A stretch of DNA of 64,000 bases, from NCBI GenBank assembly GCA_020161365.1, contig JAIUNU010000002.1, positions 310,001 through 374,000 on the forward strand, given 5' to 3'. Below the pieces are notes generated by a model that ran no database searches, was not told the DNA's origin, and saw only the letters and a program-made list of their open reading frames with translations. The number at the start of each line of letters is the position of its first letter. Within the stretch, counting starts at the first letter, position 1. A program made the translations under genes and the position numbers. The DNA is from Pseudomonadota bacterium (lineage in GTDB: Bacteria > Pseudomonadota > Alphaproteobacteria > Caulobacterales > Caulobacteraceae). Positions 9,931-22,113 of the stretch are shown one piece after another.

Positions 9931-11397
9931 ATGTCCGTCAGCGCCGCCGATCCCTTGTCTCAGGCCGTGCGCCGCTTCGAGGCGCGAGATCGCGCCCGAG
10001 CCGCCGCCATTATCGTCAAGCTGGCAAGCGAGGACGCGCCGCTGGGTGACCGTTGGAGCCAAGTCGCCCAGCTTGCGGCTGCGCTCGGGGAAGTTTCGGC
10101 CGCTCGCGCGGCCATGCGGCGCTACGTGGCCGGGGATCCGTACGACATAGAACGCCGACTTGCTTATGGCGCGATGCTGGCCCAACTGGGACATGTCGCC
10201 GGGGCGGTCAAAGCCACCGAGGCGTTCCTGCCCAATGCGCCGCGCCCCGACGCTCGGCTGCACCAATTGCTCGGCGCCTGCCTCGCCCAGTTGGGGCGCG
10301 TCGAAGAGGCCGAACGTAACCTCCGGACGGCAATCGCGGGGTCGGAATGGCCGGAGCTCGCCGGCGCGGCTTGGTTGGCGCTCGCCGACATCAAGTCCTT
10401 CGGCGGGTCTGACCCGGATGTCGCCGCGATGCAGACTCTCTCCGCTCAACTGGGGCCAGACGCGCCGAGCAGCCTGCTCTACGCGCTGGGCAAGGCCTAT
10501 AACGATCAGGGCGACGTTGACCGGGCGTTCGAGAGCTGGACCCAAGGCGCCGACAAGGTGCGGCGTCAGCGAGGGCCCTATAATAGCGCCGCTTCCAGGC
10601 GCTTCGTGGATGAGGTCGTTGCAGGGTTCAGGGGCGAGGACTTCGCCAAGCTTCCCCCCAGCGCCGTCGATAGCCAACGACCGATCTTCGTGCTGGGGCT
10701 GCCGCGTTCTGGCACCACGCTGGTGGAGCAAATCCTGGCCAGTCACGCCGACGTCGTGGACGGTGCGGAGCTGAACCTGTTCCGTACGGCCACCATGGAC
10801 CTCGGCGGTTACGCGCCGTCGGACGTCACGCGGATGGCCTTCCGTCCCGACGCCGCCGATGTCTGGACGCGGTTTGGAGAGGCCTACCTCCATCTGCTGG
10901 ACGAGCGGTTCGGAACGACCGGGCGCATCGTCGACAAGACGTTGAACCACACGCGCTTCGTCGGTCTGATCCACCATATACTTCCCAAGGCGCGCTTCGT
11001 CTGGCTTCGGCGCGACCCGGGCGATGTCGCACTCTCCTGTTTCCGCAGCCACTTCGCGAGCGGTCTGGATTGGACATGGTCGCTTGAAGACATCGGCCAC
11101 CACATGATCGAGGAGGATCGTCTGCACGCGCACTGGTCGGCGCTGTATCCCGACGCGATCCTGACGGTGGCTTACGAGGACCTGGTGTCCGATCCGAAGA
11201 CCTGGATCGCGAAGATCCTCGATCACTGCCACCTGCCCTTCCAGGACAATCTGCGCGATTTCCACCTTACCGCGCGGGCTGTCACGACCTCGTCCGCCAG
11301 CCAGGTTCGCCAGCCGATGAGCACGCGAGCGATTGGGCAATGGAAGCGTTACGAAGCACACCTGGCGCCGTTCTTTGAGGCCTACGGCCAGAGATGA
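9931..11397 (+). CDS. TPR-repeat sulfotransferase family protein
   Basis: Starts at ATG 9931 (MSVSAADPLSQ); TTG 9919 is possible. The N-terminal half (about residues 1-235) is helical with TPR-like units such as RLAYGAMLAQLGHVAGAVKATE and LHQLLGACLAQLGRVEEAER. The C-terminal half is a sulfotransferase domain with the 5'-phosphosulfate loop VLGLPRSGTTLVEQILAS (about 254-271) and the 3'-phosphate region VWLRRDPGDVALSCF. The family moves sulfate from PAPS to an acceptor; here the acceptor (protein, sugar or lipid) is unknown. No signal peptide is visible. It converges with the TonB receptor on a shared terminator. Confidence 0.85.
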   Translation: MSVSAADPLSQAVRRFEARDRARAAAIIVKLASEDAPLGDRWSQVAQLAAALGEVSAARAAMRRYVAGDPYDIERRLAYGAMLAQLGHVAGAVKATEAFLPNAPRPDARLHQLLGACLAQLGRVEEAERNLRTAIAGSEWPELAGAAWLALADIKSFGGSDPDVAAMQTLSAQLGPDAPSSLLYALGKAYNDQGDVDRAFESWTQGADKVRRQRGPYNSAASRRFVDEVVAGFRGEDFAKLPPSAVDSQRPIFVLGLPRSGTTLVEQILASHADVVDGAELNLFRTATMDLGGYAPSDVTRMAFRPDAADVWTRFGEAYLHLLDERFGTTGRIVDKTLNHTRFVGLIHHILPKARFVWLRRDPGDVALSCFRSHFASGLDWTWSLEDIGHHMIEEDRLHAHWSALYPDAILTVAYEDLVSDPKTWIAKILDHCHLPFQDNLRDFHLTARAVTTSSASQVRQPMSTRAIGQWKRYEAHLAPFFEAYGQR

Positions 11398-11471
11398 AGC
11401 CGGCCCGCTGAACGGGCGGCCGGCCAGTAGCCAAGCTGCCGAGACCGAACGCGACCTTCACCGCCGCCAAA

Positions 11472-11508
11472 GAAAAAGGGCGGGCCTTGCGGCCCGCCCT
11501 TCTCTTTT
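11472..11508. terminator. Bidirectional terminator between sulfotransferase and TonB receptor
   Basis: AAGGGCGGGCC (11476-11486) pairs perfectly with GGCCCGCCCTT (11491-11501) around TTGC. An A-run lies on the left and TCTCTTTT on the right, so it is a good intrinsic terminator in both directions for the two convergent genes. Confidence 0.88.
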
Positions 11509-11527
11509 AGGCGATCTGGCTCCGAGA

Positions 11528-14500
11528 TTAGAAGACCAGGTCGAAGCCCAGACGCACCGAGCGCGGCGGCATGTAGGCCAGCGGAGCGCGGAAGTTGTTG
11601 TTCTTCGCGCCGCTGTCCAGTTCGCCGAACTCGTTCGTCTCCACCGTGCGACGGGTGTTGAAGACGTTGAAGATGTCGGCGCGCAGCGTCAGGCCGTTTT
11701 CCGGCAGCAAGCCGAACGACGGAACCGTGTAGCGAGCCGACAGGTCGAGGCGGTAGGTCCAGGGATCGCTGAACACCGAGCCACGCGGGGTGACCTTGCC
11801 ATCGCAGTAGTGCGACAGGGCGCCGTAAGCGCTGTTCAGGATCGGGTCGTTCGGGTTGAAGCCCATGCAGCCGTACTTGCGGCCCGACGTGACCAGCGCG
11901 TTGGCGCCGACCAGGAAGTTGTCGAACACTTGGTACGAACCGAAGGCCTTGAACACGTGACCGCGGTGGTTCGGCAGCAGGCCGTAGGCGCCCTCGGTCA
12001 GGCCGGGGGTGTCGAAGTCGGCGGTGATGCCGGCGTCGGTTTGGCCGCCAGCGTAGTCGGTCTTCACGTAGCCTTCGTAGTTACCCTTCGATTCCGAGAG
12101 GGTGTACGAACCGTTCAGAGCCCACTTGCCGTCGAACGCACGGTCGAACTGGAACTGCAGGGCGATGTACTGGCGGTCGACCTTCGGGTAGCGCAGCTGA
12201 TCAGCGGTGAAGTTGATCGTGCGAACCGTCGTCTCGCCCGGCAGCGGGTCCGACAGGGTGATGGTCTGAGCCAGGCCCGGGTTGATGATCGTGTACTGGT
12301 GGAAGCCGCTATAGACGTCTTCGCAGCCGGCGATCTTGTTGGCCTTGCAGTACGCTTGGACGGCGTAGTCGACGGACACGTCGTCGGCGGCGCGCAGCGA
12401 CTTGCGGTAGGTCAGCGTCACGCCAGCCTTCCACAGCGAGTCGAAGCGGCGCTCGTAACCGAGGATATATTCGTCGTCAGCCGTCGACTTCAGGTTCTTC
12501 GACACGTTGGCCGCGAACGGCTGGATGGTGCCGTTGTTACGCACCGTACAGCCACGCACGCCCGCCGTACCCACGCCGCCGGCCAGACAGATGGCCGAGT
12601 TCGGGAAGCCGGTGATCTGCGTGCCGATGCCCGAGAGCGGCAGACCCGTGACCGGGTTGACGAACGCGGTGTTCACCGTGGTCGTGCCCGGGACGTACAG
12701 CTGGAAGCCGGCCGGCAGCAGGAAGTACGAGGTCTGGTCGAGGATGGCCGAGGCCTGACGGTACGCCGTGTTCGACGCGACCGGCAGGTAGTAGCGGCCA
12801 TAGTTACCGAAGATCTTGTTGGCGCCGTCGTTACCCGGATCCCAGGTGAAGCCGATGCGAGCCGCCACTTCGTTGTCGAATTCGACGAAGACCGGGCCCT
12901 TGGTGCCGTTCAGGTTGATGCCGCGGTTCTGGAACTGGTCGCGACGAACGCCCAGGTTCAGGGTCAGGGTCGGCAGGACATCCCACGAGTCTTGGATGTA
13001 GACGGCTTGGTTACGCGACGAGTACGAACCACCGCCAAGGAAGGTCCGGACGTCGAGGTAGTAACGACCAGCCGGAACACCGCGCGGATCGGTCGCCGAA
13101 CCTTCACGGTAGACGTAGTTGCCGCCGCCGTTACGGGTCGACTGGTGCGTCAGGCTCAGGTTTTCGCGATCGTAGCCGGCGCGGATGTGGTGGTCACCGA
13201 ACAGGCTGAAGTACAGGTCACCGTCGACGCGGTAGAATTCGCGCGAGGTGTAGCGGGGCGCGTCCTGAGCGGCGGCGTTCTGAACGCTGACGCGACGGGT
13301 GGCCGTCGAGTTGGTCGGGCCGGCGGCGATCGACGACTGAACCAGCGGCGAGCTGCTCAGGGCCGAACGGGTCGCGGCGCGGTCCTTGTTCAGACCATAG
13401 GCGGCCGACAGGGTGAACCAATCGGTGAAGGTGCCGGTGTACTTCGCGACGTAGCTGGTGGCGCCGTCTTCGAAGCGGGTGCCCGGCAGGGCCGCGCCGA
13501 TCGTGTCGGTGTTGTTGGCGAACGTGTAGCCGAAGCTTTCACGCTTCGTCACGCGCGCCGTGTTGATCAGGGTGAATTCCAGGTGCTGGCGGTCGGTGAT
13601 GTAACCGTCCAGCTTCACGCCGTAGAAGGGGTCCTTCATGCGGTCGACGTTGTACGAACCGGCGGCGATCGAGGCGCCACGCGATTCGTTGTCGTTGAAC
13701 TGGGCCAGACCGTAGAAGAACAGGCGGTCCTTGATGATCGGGCCGCCGGCTTCGATCACGAGATCCTTGTTGTTCGTCTCACGCAGCTTGCCGCGGGTCT
13801 GGTAGGTGTCCTTTTGCGGGCTTTCCAGCGACGCGGGCGACCAGTTGCCGTGGACGGCGAAGGTGAAGTCGTTCGAGCCCGACTTCGAAACGGCGTTGAT
13901 GATGCCGCCGGTGGCGCGACCATACTCGGCCGAGTAGCCGCCGGTCTTCACTTCGACCGACTTGTAGAACTCGAACGGAACGCGCGAACCGCCGATGTAG
14001 TTGTCGAAGTTCGTGATGTTCAGGCCGTTCAGGTAGAACGCGTTTTCAGCGACCGAGGCGCCGCTGATCGACGTCTGACCGCGGAAGTTGGTCGACGAAC
14101 CTTCGACCGTACCCGGCGCCAGCAGCGTCAGGGCGGTGATGTTGCGGCCGACCGGAACTTGCTTTTGCAGGTCTTCGACGTCGATCGCCAGACCGGTCGT
14201 GGTCTGCGAGAAGTCGAGCTGCGGGTTGGCGGTCGCGGTGATGACCACTTCCGAGACGGTTTCGTCGGCGGCCGTCAGGGTGAAGTTGTAGTTGCTTTCA
14301 CCACCGGCGCGGACGCCCAGGGCGCCGTCGCTGGTCGGCTTGAAGCCGGTCTTGTTGATCGAGACCGCATAGGCGCCCTGCGGGATGAGCGGAACGCGGA
14401 ACTGGCCGTTGTTGTCGGTCGTCACTTCGCGGGTGAAGCCTTGAGCGGCCGACTTCACGGTCACTTGCGCGCCGGCGACGGGCTGGCCGCTGCTGTTGAC

Positions 14501-14671
14501 GACCGTACCGGCCAGGGTGCCGCTCGTGTAGTCCTGGGCGGACGCCACGGTGGGCATGGCGGTCGCGATGACGCCGAGCGCCACGGGAGTCGCCACTGCA
14601 GCGAAGCCGGCCAGCAGCGTCGTCGTCATCAGACGCGCGCGCGCAGCCGCGCTACCTTTTGTGGATTTCAT
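11528..14671 (-). CDS. TonB-dependent receptor with carboxypeptidase-regulatory-like N-terminal domain
   Basis: Start at ATG 14671 (MKSTKGSAAARARL), preceded by AGAGGGGAA; the longer frame to 14728 is less likely. The 1047-residue protein has a signal peptide ending near ASAQD (about 46), then a Carboxypeptidase-D regulatory-like beta-sandwich (GTLAGTVVNSSGQPVAGAQV), a plug domain (SGASVAENAFYLNGLNI and AEYGRATGGIINAVSKSG), and a 22-strand-type barrel ending PRSVRLGFDLVF with a terminal Phe. Such Oar-like receptors import large substrates using TonB-ExbB-ExbD energy. The ligand cannot be inferred; no sensor or substrate enzyme sits beside it. The upstream gap is long and AT-richer. Confidence 0.92.
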   Translation of the reverse strand: MKSTKGSAAARARLMTTTLLAGFAAVATPVALGVIATAMPTVASAQDYTSGTLAGTVVNSSGQPVAGAQVTVKSAAQGFTREVTTDNNGQFRVPLIPQGAYAVSINKTGFKPTSDGALGVRAGGESNYNFTLTAADETVSEVVITATANPQLDFSQTTTGLAIDVEDLQKQVPVGRNITALTLLAPGTVEGSSTNFRGQTSISGASVAENAFYLNGLNITNFDNYIGGSRVPFEFYKSVEVKTGGYSAEYGRATGGIINAVSKSGSNDFTFAVHGNWSPASLESPQKDTYQTRGKLRETNNKDLVIEAGGPIIKDRLFFYGLAQFNDNESRGASIAAGSYNVDRMKDPFYGVKLDGYITDRQHLEFTLINTARVTKRESFGYTFANNTDTIGAALPGTRFEDGATSYVAKYTGTFTDWFTLSAAYGLNKDRAATRSALSSSPLVQSSIAAGPTNSTATRRVSVQNAAAQDAPRYTSREFYRVDGDLYFSLFGDHHIRAGYDRENLSLTHQSTRNGGGNYVYREGSATDPRGVPAGRYYLDVRTFLGGGSYSSRNQAVYIQDSWDVLPTLTLNLGVRRDQFQNRGINLNGTKGPVFVEFDNEVAARIGFTWDPGNDGANKIFGNYGRYYLPVASNTAYRQASAILDQTSYFLLPAGFQLYVPGTTTVNTAFVNPVTGLPLSGIGTQITGFPNSAICLAGGVGTAGVRGCTVRNNGTIQPFAANVSKNLKSTADDEYILGYERRFDSLWKAGVTLTYRKSLRAADDVSVDYAVQAYCKANKIAGCEDVYSGFHQYTIINPGLAQTITLSDPLPGETTVRTINFTADQLRYPKVDRQYIALQFQFDRAFDGKWALNGSYTLSESKGNYEGYVKTDYAGGQTDAGITADFDTPGLTEGAYGLLPNHRGHVFKAFGSYQVFDNFLVGANALVTSGRKYGCMGFNPNDPILNSAYGALSHYCDGKVTPRGSVFSDPWTYRLDLSARYTVPSFGLLPENGLTLRADIFNVFNTRRTVETNEFGELDSGAKNNNFRAPLAYMPPRSVRLGFDLVF

Positions 14672-15272
14672 TTCGTTCAATTCCCCTCTGACGTGGCGCA
14701 TTGGCGAGGCTGAGCAAGAACCCCTCAAGTCACTTTGCCCAGTTTTGGCGGAAGCCGCACAAGCACCACGAAATCACTGGTGTCCCGGAACAAACTATTC
14801 CGGTTGTACCGACGTTAGGGGTTCGGTCGGGCAGGGGTCAATTGTGATTGCAAAAATGTAATCAACATCCTCGCCCCCCTGTCGCAAAATCGCCACAGCG
14901 AGGACGCTTTTCGGAAAATCGTTGCTCAATTTCGATGCCGCCACCTTGAAAATCACGGCAGCCTCTTTCGAGCGGGTTGTTTTTCCTCAGCTATCTGAGG
15001 CCCAAAAAACCACGTTACGCTGCCCCCTGTTTCGAACACGGCCAGACGGAAATGTGTGTCCTGCGCTTGACTTGCGCGGAAATATTGCAGCTTGGCCGCC
15101 AACCGCCGCAAAAGCTCCTCAGCTTTACCTCTATTTTCCGCAAGGAAATTGCGGCCTCGCCGCACCGTTGAGCAGCGCCCCGCGCGGATCGCCCATTGCC
15201 TAGGCGCCGCGCGGTCGTGAAGATGTGGCGGCGGCAAGACTGCGCCGCGCGTACATTTGAGACCCGATCCGC
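14672..15272. other. Long non-coding gap upstream of the TonB receptor
   Basis: About 600 bases without a convincing gene. The part around 14840-15010 is AT-rich compared with the rest of the window. It contains a perfect 6-bp palindrome CCTCAG-CTAT-CTGAGG (14985-15000), not followed by a T-run on either strand, which could be an operator. Open frames such as 14922-15203 have no start context or family resemblance. Confidence 0.4.
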
Positions 15273-15680
15273 ATGAGCGACTTCCGACGCGTCACCGAAT
15301 CTCTCTCCGTCAGTCCCCAGGTGGACCCGGCCGATATGGCGCGCGCGGCGGCCGAGGGCTTTGTGCTGGTGATCAACAACCGGCCCGACGGCGAAGACCC
15401 CAGCCAGCCGTCCAGCGCCGCGGTCGAGGCGGCCGCCCGCGCGGCCGGAATGGACTATCTGCATGTGCCGGTGCGCGGCGGACCGACGCCCGACCAGGTC
15501 GAGGCGGTGCGGGCGGCCATCGAGTCCGCCGGCGGCCCGGTGCTGGCGTTCTGTCGTTCGGGCACCCGTTCGATCGTCACCTGGTCGATCGGCCAGGCGC
15601 TGTCGGGCGCGGACCGGGAGACCCTGGTCGCCCAGGGCCACGCCGCAGGCTACGATCTTTCGGGCGTGCTGCCCGCCTAA
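15273..15680 (+). CDS. DUF442 / TIGR01244 family phosphatase-like protein
   Basis: A 135-residue protein from ATG 15273 (MSDFRRVTESLSVSPQ). The signature AFCRSGTRSIVTW (about residues 92-104) is a CxxGxR phosphatase/rhodanese loop with Cys as nucleophile, and FVLVINNRPDGEDPSQP is the conserved first half of the DUF442 family. The same domain is found fused to metallo-beta-lactamase domains in sulfide-oxidation proteins (Blh-like); here a separate MBL-fold gene lies just downstream at 15902, though the spacing makes an operon uncertain. Its substrate is unknown. Confidence 0.85.
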   Translation: MSDFRRVTESLSVSPQVDPADMARAAAEGFVLVINNRPDGEDPSQPSSAAVEAAARAAGMDYLHVPVRGGPTPDQVEAVRAAIESAGGPVLAFCRSGTRSIVTWSIGQALSGADRETLVAQGHAAGYDLSGVLPA

Positions 15681-15684
15681 GGCT

Positions 15685-15831
15685 TCAGAAGGCGGCGGAT
15701 TCGCGCGCCGCCATCGGCGTGGGTTCGGCCTGGCAGCTGGCCAGCACGAACTGGGCCACGATGATACACAGAATGGCGAAGGCCGCGCGCTGGAGCCGTT
15801 TTGACACAAAAATCGCCGCGTCCGCCGCCAT
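15685..15831 (-). CDS. Small putative lipoprotein, 48 residues
   Basis: ATG 15831 to TGA 15685 on the minus strand encodes 48 residues. A basic N-region (KRLQRA) is followed by the hydrophobic AAFAILCIIVAQ and a lipobox VLASC, with only about 15 residues after the Cys (QAEPTPMAARESAAF). GGAG lies 8 bases before the start. This is the layout of entericidin-like and other very small lipoproteins. It sits between two plus-strand genes without overlapping them. Support is the signal-lipobox layout and ribosome site only; no homologue is recognised. Confidence 0.5.
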   Translation of the reverse strand: MAADAAIFVSKRLQRAAFAILCIIVAQFVLASCQAEPTPMAARESAAF

Positions 15832-15901
15832 GGCCGGTTCTCCATCGGTTACTGGAGGGCCTCAGCGCAAGACCGGCGCCGTCCGCTTCGGGAGCGTCCA
15901 G

Positions 15902-16795
15902 ATGATCCCCTTCGTCCGCGAGCTTGAGTTCGAGTACGGCCGCTGCGACCAGGTCAGCCCGCTGATCCGGCGGGTGATCGCGCGCAACCCGGGACCGTTC
16001 ACCTTCATCGGCACCGGGGTCTATATCGTCGGCCGGGGCGAGGTGGCGGTGATCGACCCTGGCCCCGACCTGCCCGAACATTTCGAGGCGCTGAAGGCGG
16101 CGCTGGCCGGCGAGCGGGTGACGCACGTGCTGGTCACCCACCATCACCTGGACCACAGCCCCCTCGCCCACCCGCTGGCCCAGGCGTTCGGCGCCAAGGT
16201 GCTTGGCCTGCCGGCGCCGGCCGATCACGGCGAGGCCGCCGCGCCGGGCCTGGAGGAAGGGGCCGACAGCCGCTTCCGGCCGAACGTCGTGCTGGCCGAC
16301 GGCGACATCGTCGAAGGACCGGGCTGGACGCTGGAGACGGTGGCCACGCCCGGCCACACCTCGAACCACCTGTGCTTCGCCTTGCGCGAAGAGAACGCCC
16401 TGTTCTGCGGCGACCACATCATGGGCTGGTCGACCACGGTGATCACCCCGCCCGACGGCGACATGGGCGACTATTTCGCCAGCCTGGAAAAGGTGCGGGC
16501 GCGCGACTTCGACACGCTATGGCCCACCCACGGCGCGCCGGTCCGCGAGGTCACGCCCTTCATCGACGCCTATGTCGCCCACCGACGGGCGCGCGAGGCT
16601 CAGATCCTTCAGGCTCTAGGCGCCGGGCTCACCACCATCAAGGCGATGGTGCCCAGCCTCTATGCGGCGGTCGACCCGCGCCTGCATCCCGCCGCCGCCC
16701 TGTCGGTGCTGGCCCACATGATCCAGCTGGTTCGCGAGGGACGGGTCGCGACATCGGGCGAGGCGAGCCTCGACGCCGAGTACCGCCTCGCCTGA
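15902..16795 (+). CDS. Metallo-beta-lactamase-fold hydrolase, LACTB2-like
   Basis: Start at ATG 15902 (MIPFVRELEFEYGRCDQ), with GGGAG upstream; the frame is open further but without plausible starts. The 297-residue protein has the metal motif THHHLDHSP (HxHxDH, about residue 80), further ligands in PGHTSNHL and FCGDHIMGW, and a C-terminal helical extension (REAQILQALGAGLTTIKAMV) as in LACTB2/glyoxalase-II-like hydrolases. Two divalent metals are expected. The substrate is unknown; LACTB2 homologues include RNA nucleases. It converges with the fused ligase gene on a small hairpin (GAGGAC/GTCCTC, 16798-16818). Confidence 0.88.
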   Translation: MIPFVRELEFEYGRCDQVSPLIRRVIARNPGPFTFIGTGVYIVGRGEVAVIDPGPDLPEHFEALKAALAGERVTHVLVTHHHLDHSPLAHPLAQAFGAKVLGLPAPADHGEAAAPGLEEGADSRFRPNVVLADGDIVEGPGWTLETVATPGHTSNHLCFALREENALFCGDHIMGWSTTVITPPDGDMGDYFASLEKVRARDFDTLWPTHGAPVREVTPFIDAYVAHRRAREAQILQALGAGLTTIKAMVPSLYAAVDPRLHPAAALSVLAHMIQLVREGRVATSGEASLDAEYRLA

Positions 16796-16816
16796 CAGAG
16801 GACGCCTAGTGGGTCC

Positions 16817-19840
<3,024 letters not shown>

Positions 19841-20077
19841 CGGCCCTCAGCTCTCCCGTCTGCTTATCGTTGTTAAGGCAAGGCTATCGGTGTGCGGCGC
19901 AACACGCAACGCGCCGCGCTCGTCAGGCGAGCCGGAATGTGCTCCCCTGTCGGGCATCCGACACACGCGATCATCGGTCGCAGGCGCCGTTCAGGGACTT
20001 TTGGTTGCAGTCGGTGGATATTTCGACGCTCGGTGTGGGCGCTTCGCTCCGCCAAGTCTTGAACCCTGTGAGGCGAC

Positions 20078-21838
20078 TTGGGCTGGTTGGCCAAGGCATG
20101 GTCCGATGAGCGGCTCGACGAGATCGCGGCCGACACCTATCGGCTGACGATCTCGCGCCTGGTGATCGCCGCCCTGGTGGCGGGGCTGATGGTGTTCGCA
20201 CTCCGCCCGCTGGTCGCCTTCCTCTGGCTGCTCAGCCTGTATGTCGGCGAAGGCCTGGCCCTTCTCGCGACCCGTCGGTTCAGAAAGGGGCGCACGGCCA
20301 CGCCGCGCGAGCGGGCCTGGTTCGTCTGGGCCTCCATCCCGATCACCATCAGCTGGTCGACGCTGGCGACCTTGCTGTGGTTCGAGGGTCAAGACCTGTT
20401 GAAGATCGCCGCCGTCTCCGTCTGGGCGGGCCAGATCGTCTACACGCAGAATTTCCGCCACCAGTCCGTGCCGATGCTGGTGCTGAACGGCCTGGCGCCC
20501 CTGGCCAGCCTGCTGATCTTCCCGATCTTCTTCATGTCTGACGCCAGCCCGGCCGCGCAAACCGCGCGCTGGGGCCTCGTGCTGCTGGTCGGCACCACCC
20601 TGAACGTGATGGCCCAGAACCGCGCGGCGGCCAAGCGTATGGACGAGCTGACGCGCGGCCTGCGTGAGGAGCGGGAAAAGGCGCTGGAGGCCGCCCGCGC
20701 CAAGTCGACCTTCATCGCCGTGACCAGCCATGAGCTGCGGACGCCGATGAACGGCCTGCTGGGCATGGCCCACGCCCTGGAGCGGTCGAGCCTCGACCCG
20801 GTCCAGCGCGAGCAGGTGGCTCTGATGATCAAGTCGGGCGACAGCCTGATGCAACTGCTGAACGACGTGCTGGACTTGTCGCGCGTCGAGGCGGGCAAGG
20901 TCGAGCTGGCGCCGATCGACATGACCCTGCAGGACGTGGTGGGCGAGGTGGTCGACGCCTGGCGCGACGCTGCGGACTTCAAGGACCTGTCGCTGAGCGT
21001 CGACTATGCGCCCGACCTCCCGCCCGGCATCCACGCCGATCCGCTGCGGATCCGCCAGGTGGTGACCAACCTCGTCTCCAACGCGATCAAGTTCACGGTC
21101 GAAGGCGGCGTCAGGCTGGACGTCGCCGCGCAAGTCTTGGCGGGCGGCGATCGGCGCGTGTCGATCACGGTCACCGACACCGGGCCCGGCGTGCCGCCCG
21201 ACGCGGCCGAGCGGGTGTTCGACAGCTTCACCCAGGCCGACCAGACGATCTCTCGCGAGCACGGCGGCGCGGGTCTGGGCTTGTCGATCGCCCAGGCGCT
21301 GGCGCGCCAGATGGGCGGTGATCTTGTTCTGGCGCCTTCAGAGCGCGGCGCCTGCTTCGTCTTCACCTTTGTGGCGCCCGCCTGCGACGCGCCGACCGCG
21401 CCGGCCGACGAGACCGACGCTGGCGGCGACGATCTGGGACAGATCCAGGTGCTGATGGCCGAGGACAACGCCATCAACCAGCTTGTGGTCCGCACCATGC
21501 TGGAGCCGCTGGGCGTCGCGCTCACCGTGGTCGAAAACGGCCAGGAGGCGCTCAAGGCGATGGCCGAGCGTCGCTTCCATTGCGTCCTGATGGACATCAA
21601 CATGCCGGTGATGGACGGCATCACCGCCCTGGAGGCCATCCGCGCCGGCCACGCGGGAGACCCCGCCATGCCGGTCATCGCCCTCACCGCCTCAGCCATG
21701 TCCGGCGACCGCGAGCGGTTCCTAGGCCTGGGCTTCGATGATCACCTCGGCAAGCCGGTCAAGCCCGCCGACCTGATCACCGCCATCGCCAAGGCGGTGA
21801 ACCCAGAGCCCCCGGACGCGGGGCGGCGGGCGGCTTAG
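20078..21838 (+). CDS. Membrane hybrid histidine kinase (HisKA-HATPase-REC)
   Basis: A 586-residue protein from TTG 20078, with TGAGGCG just upstream. An N-terminal membrane region (about residues 25-185) is followed by the H-box TSHELRTPMNGLLGMAHAL (His about 222), N-box NLVSNAIKFTVEGG, and G-boxes TDTGPGVPPD and [12 protein letters not shown]. The receiver starts LMAEDNAINQLVV and carries Asp in CVLMDINMPVMDG. As with the kinase at 4814, no separate sensor domain is visible, and the two look like paralogues. A separate phosphotransferase or response regulator is not adjacent. Confidence 0.9.
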   Translation: MGWLAKAWSDERLDEIAADTYRLTISRLVIAALVAGLMVFALRPLVAFLWLLSLYVGEGLALLATRRFRKGRTATPRERAWFVWASIPITISWSTLATLLWFEGQDLLKIAAVSVWAGQIVYTQNFRHQSVPMLVLNGLAPLASLLIFPIFFMSDASPAAQTARWGLVLLVGTTLNVMAQNRAAAKRMDELTRGLREEREKALEAARAKSTFIAVTSHELRTPMNGLLGMAHALERSSLDPVQREQVALMIKSGDSLMQLLNDVLDLSRVEAGKVELAPIDMTLQDVVGEVVDAWRDAADFKDLSLSVDYAPDLPPGIHADPLRIRQVVTNLVSNAIKFTVEGGVRLDVAAQVLAGGDRRVSITVTDTGPGVPPDAAERVFDSFTQADQTISREHGGAGLGLSIAQALARQMGGDLVLAPSERGACFVFTFVAPACDAPTAPADETDAGGDDLGQIQVLMAEDNAINQLVVRTMLEPLGVALTVVENGQEALKAMAERRFHCVLMDINMPVMDGITALEAIRAGHAGDPAMPVIALTASAMSGDRERFLGLGFDDHLGKPVKPADLITAIAKAVNPEPPDAGRRAA

Positions 21839-21914
21839 GATTTCTTGGGCGTTCGCCGGGAAGTCGGTTTGGGGACGGGCGTTAAAGGCTGCTCACGCCC
21901 CTGGGCGGACTTTG

Positions 21915-22051
21915 CCTCCCTCTCCTTTAGGGAGAGGGAGGGGCCCGCCGCGAAGCGGTGGGAGGGAGAGGGGTTACGAGGGCTGACGGCGTGCCGGCGC
22001 TCCGTCGGACGCTGTAACCCCTCTCCCCAACCCTCTCCCTCTGGGAGAGGG
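21915..22051. repeat. Palindromic intergenic element, CTCTCCC type
   Basis: Two hairpins lie at the ends: CTCCCTCTCC-TTTA-GG GAGAGGGAG (21916-21940) and CCCTCTCCC-TCT-GGGAGAGGG (22031-22051). Between them GAGAGGGGTTAC (21966-21977) and GTAACCCCTCTC (22014-22025) are perfect 12-base inverted arms. Nested palindromes of this form are typical of dispersed non-autonomous intergenic repeats. It sits between the kinase and the minus-strand APH/kinase gene and may also end both transcripts. Confidence 0.7.
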
Positions 22052-22113
22052 AGCAATGACCGACATCCACCCCTTCCAGACGATCCGAACGCCAGCGCAG
22101 TCGCCGCAGCCCA

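Noticed and set aside
11333..14713. 1126-residue plus-strand frame opposite the TonB receptor
   Set aside because: Shadow of the receptor gene; Arg/Val/Gly-rich product, no domains and no ribosome site.
14922..15203. 93-residue frame in the gap before the DUF442 gene
   Set aside because: Codon use unlike neighbours, no ribosome site; overlapping frames on both strands are equally open.
21915..22051. Possible CRISPR repeat because of repeated GGGAGAGGG
   Set aside because: Only two hairpins in inverted order, no regular spacers and no cas genes.
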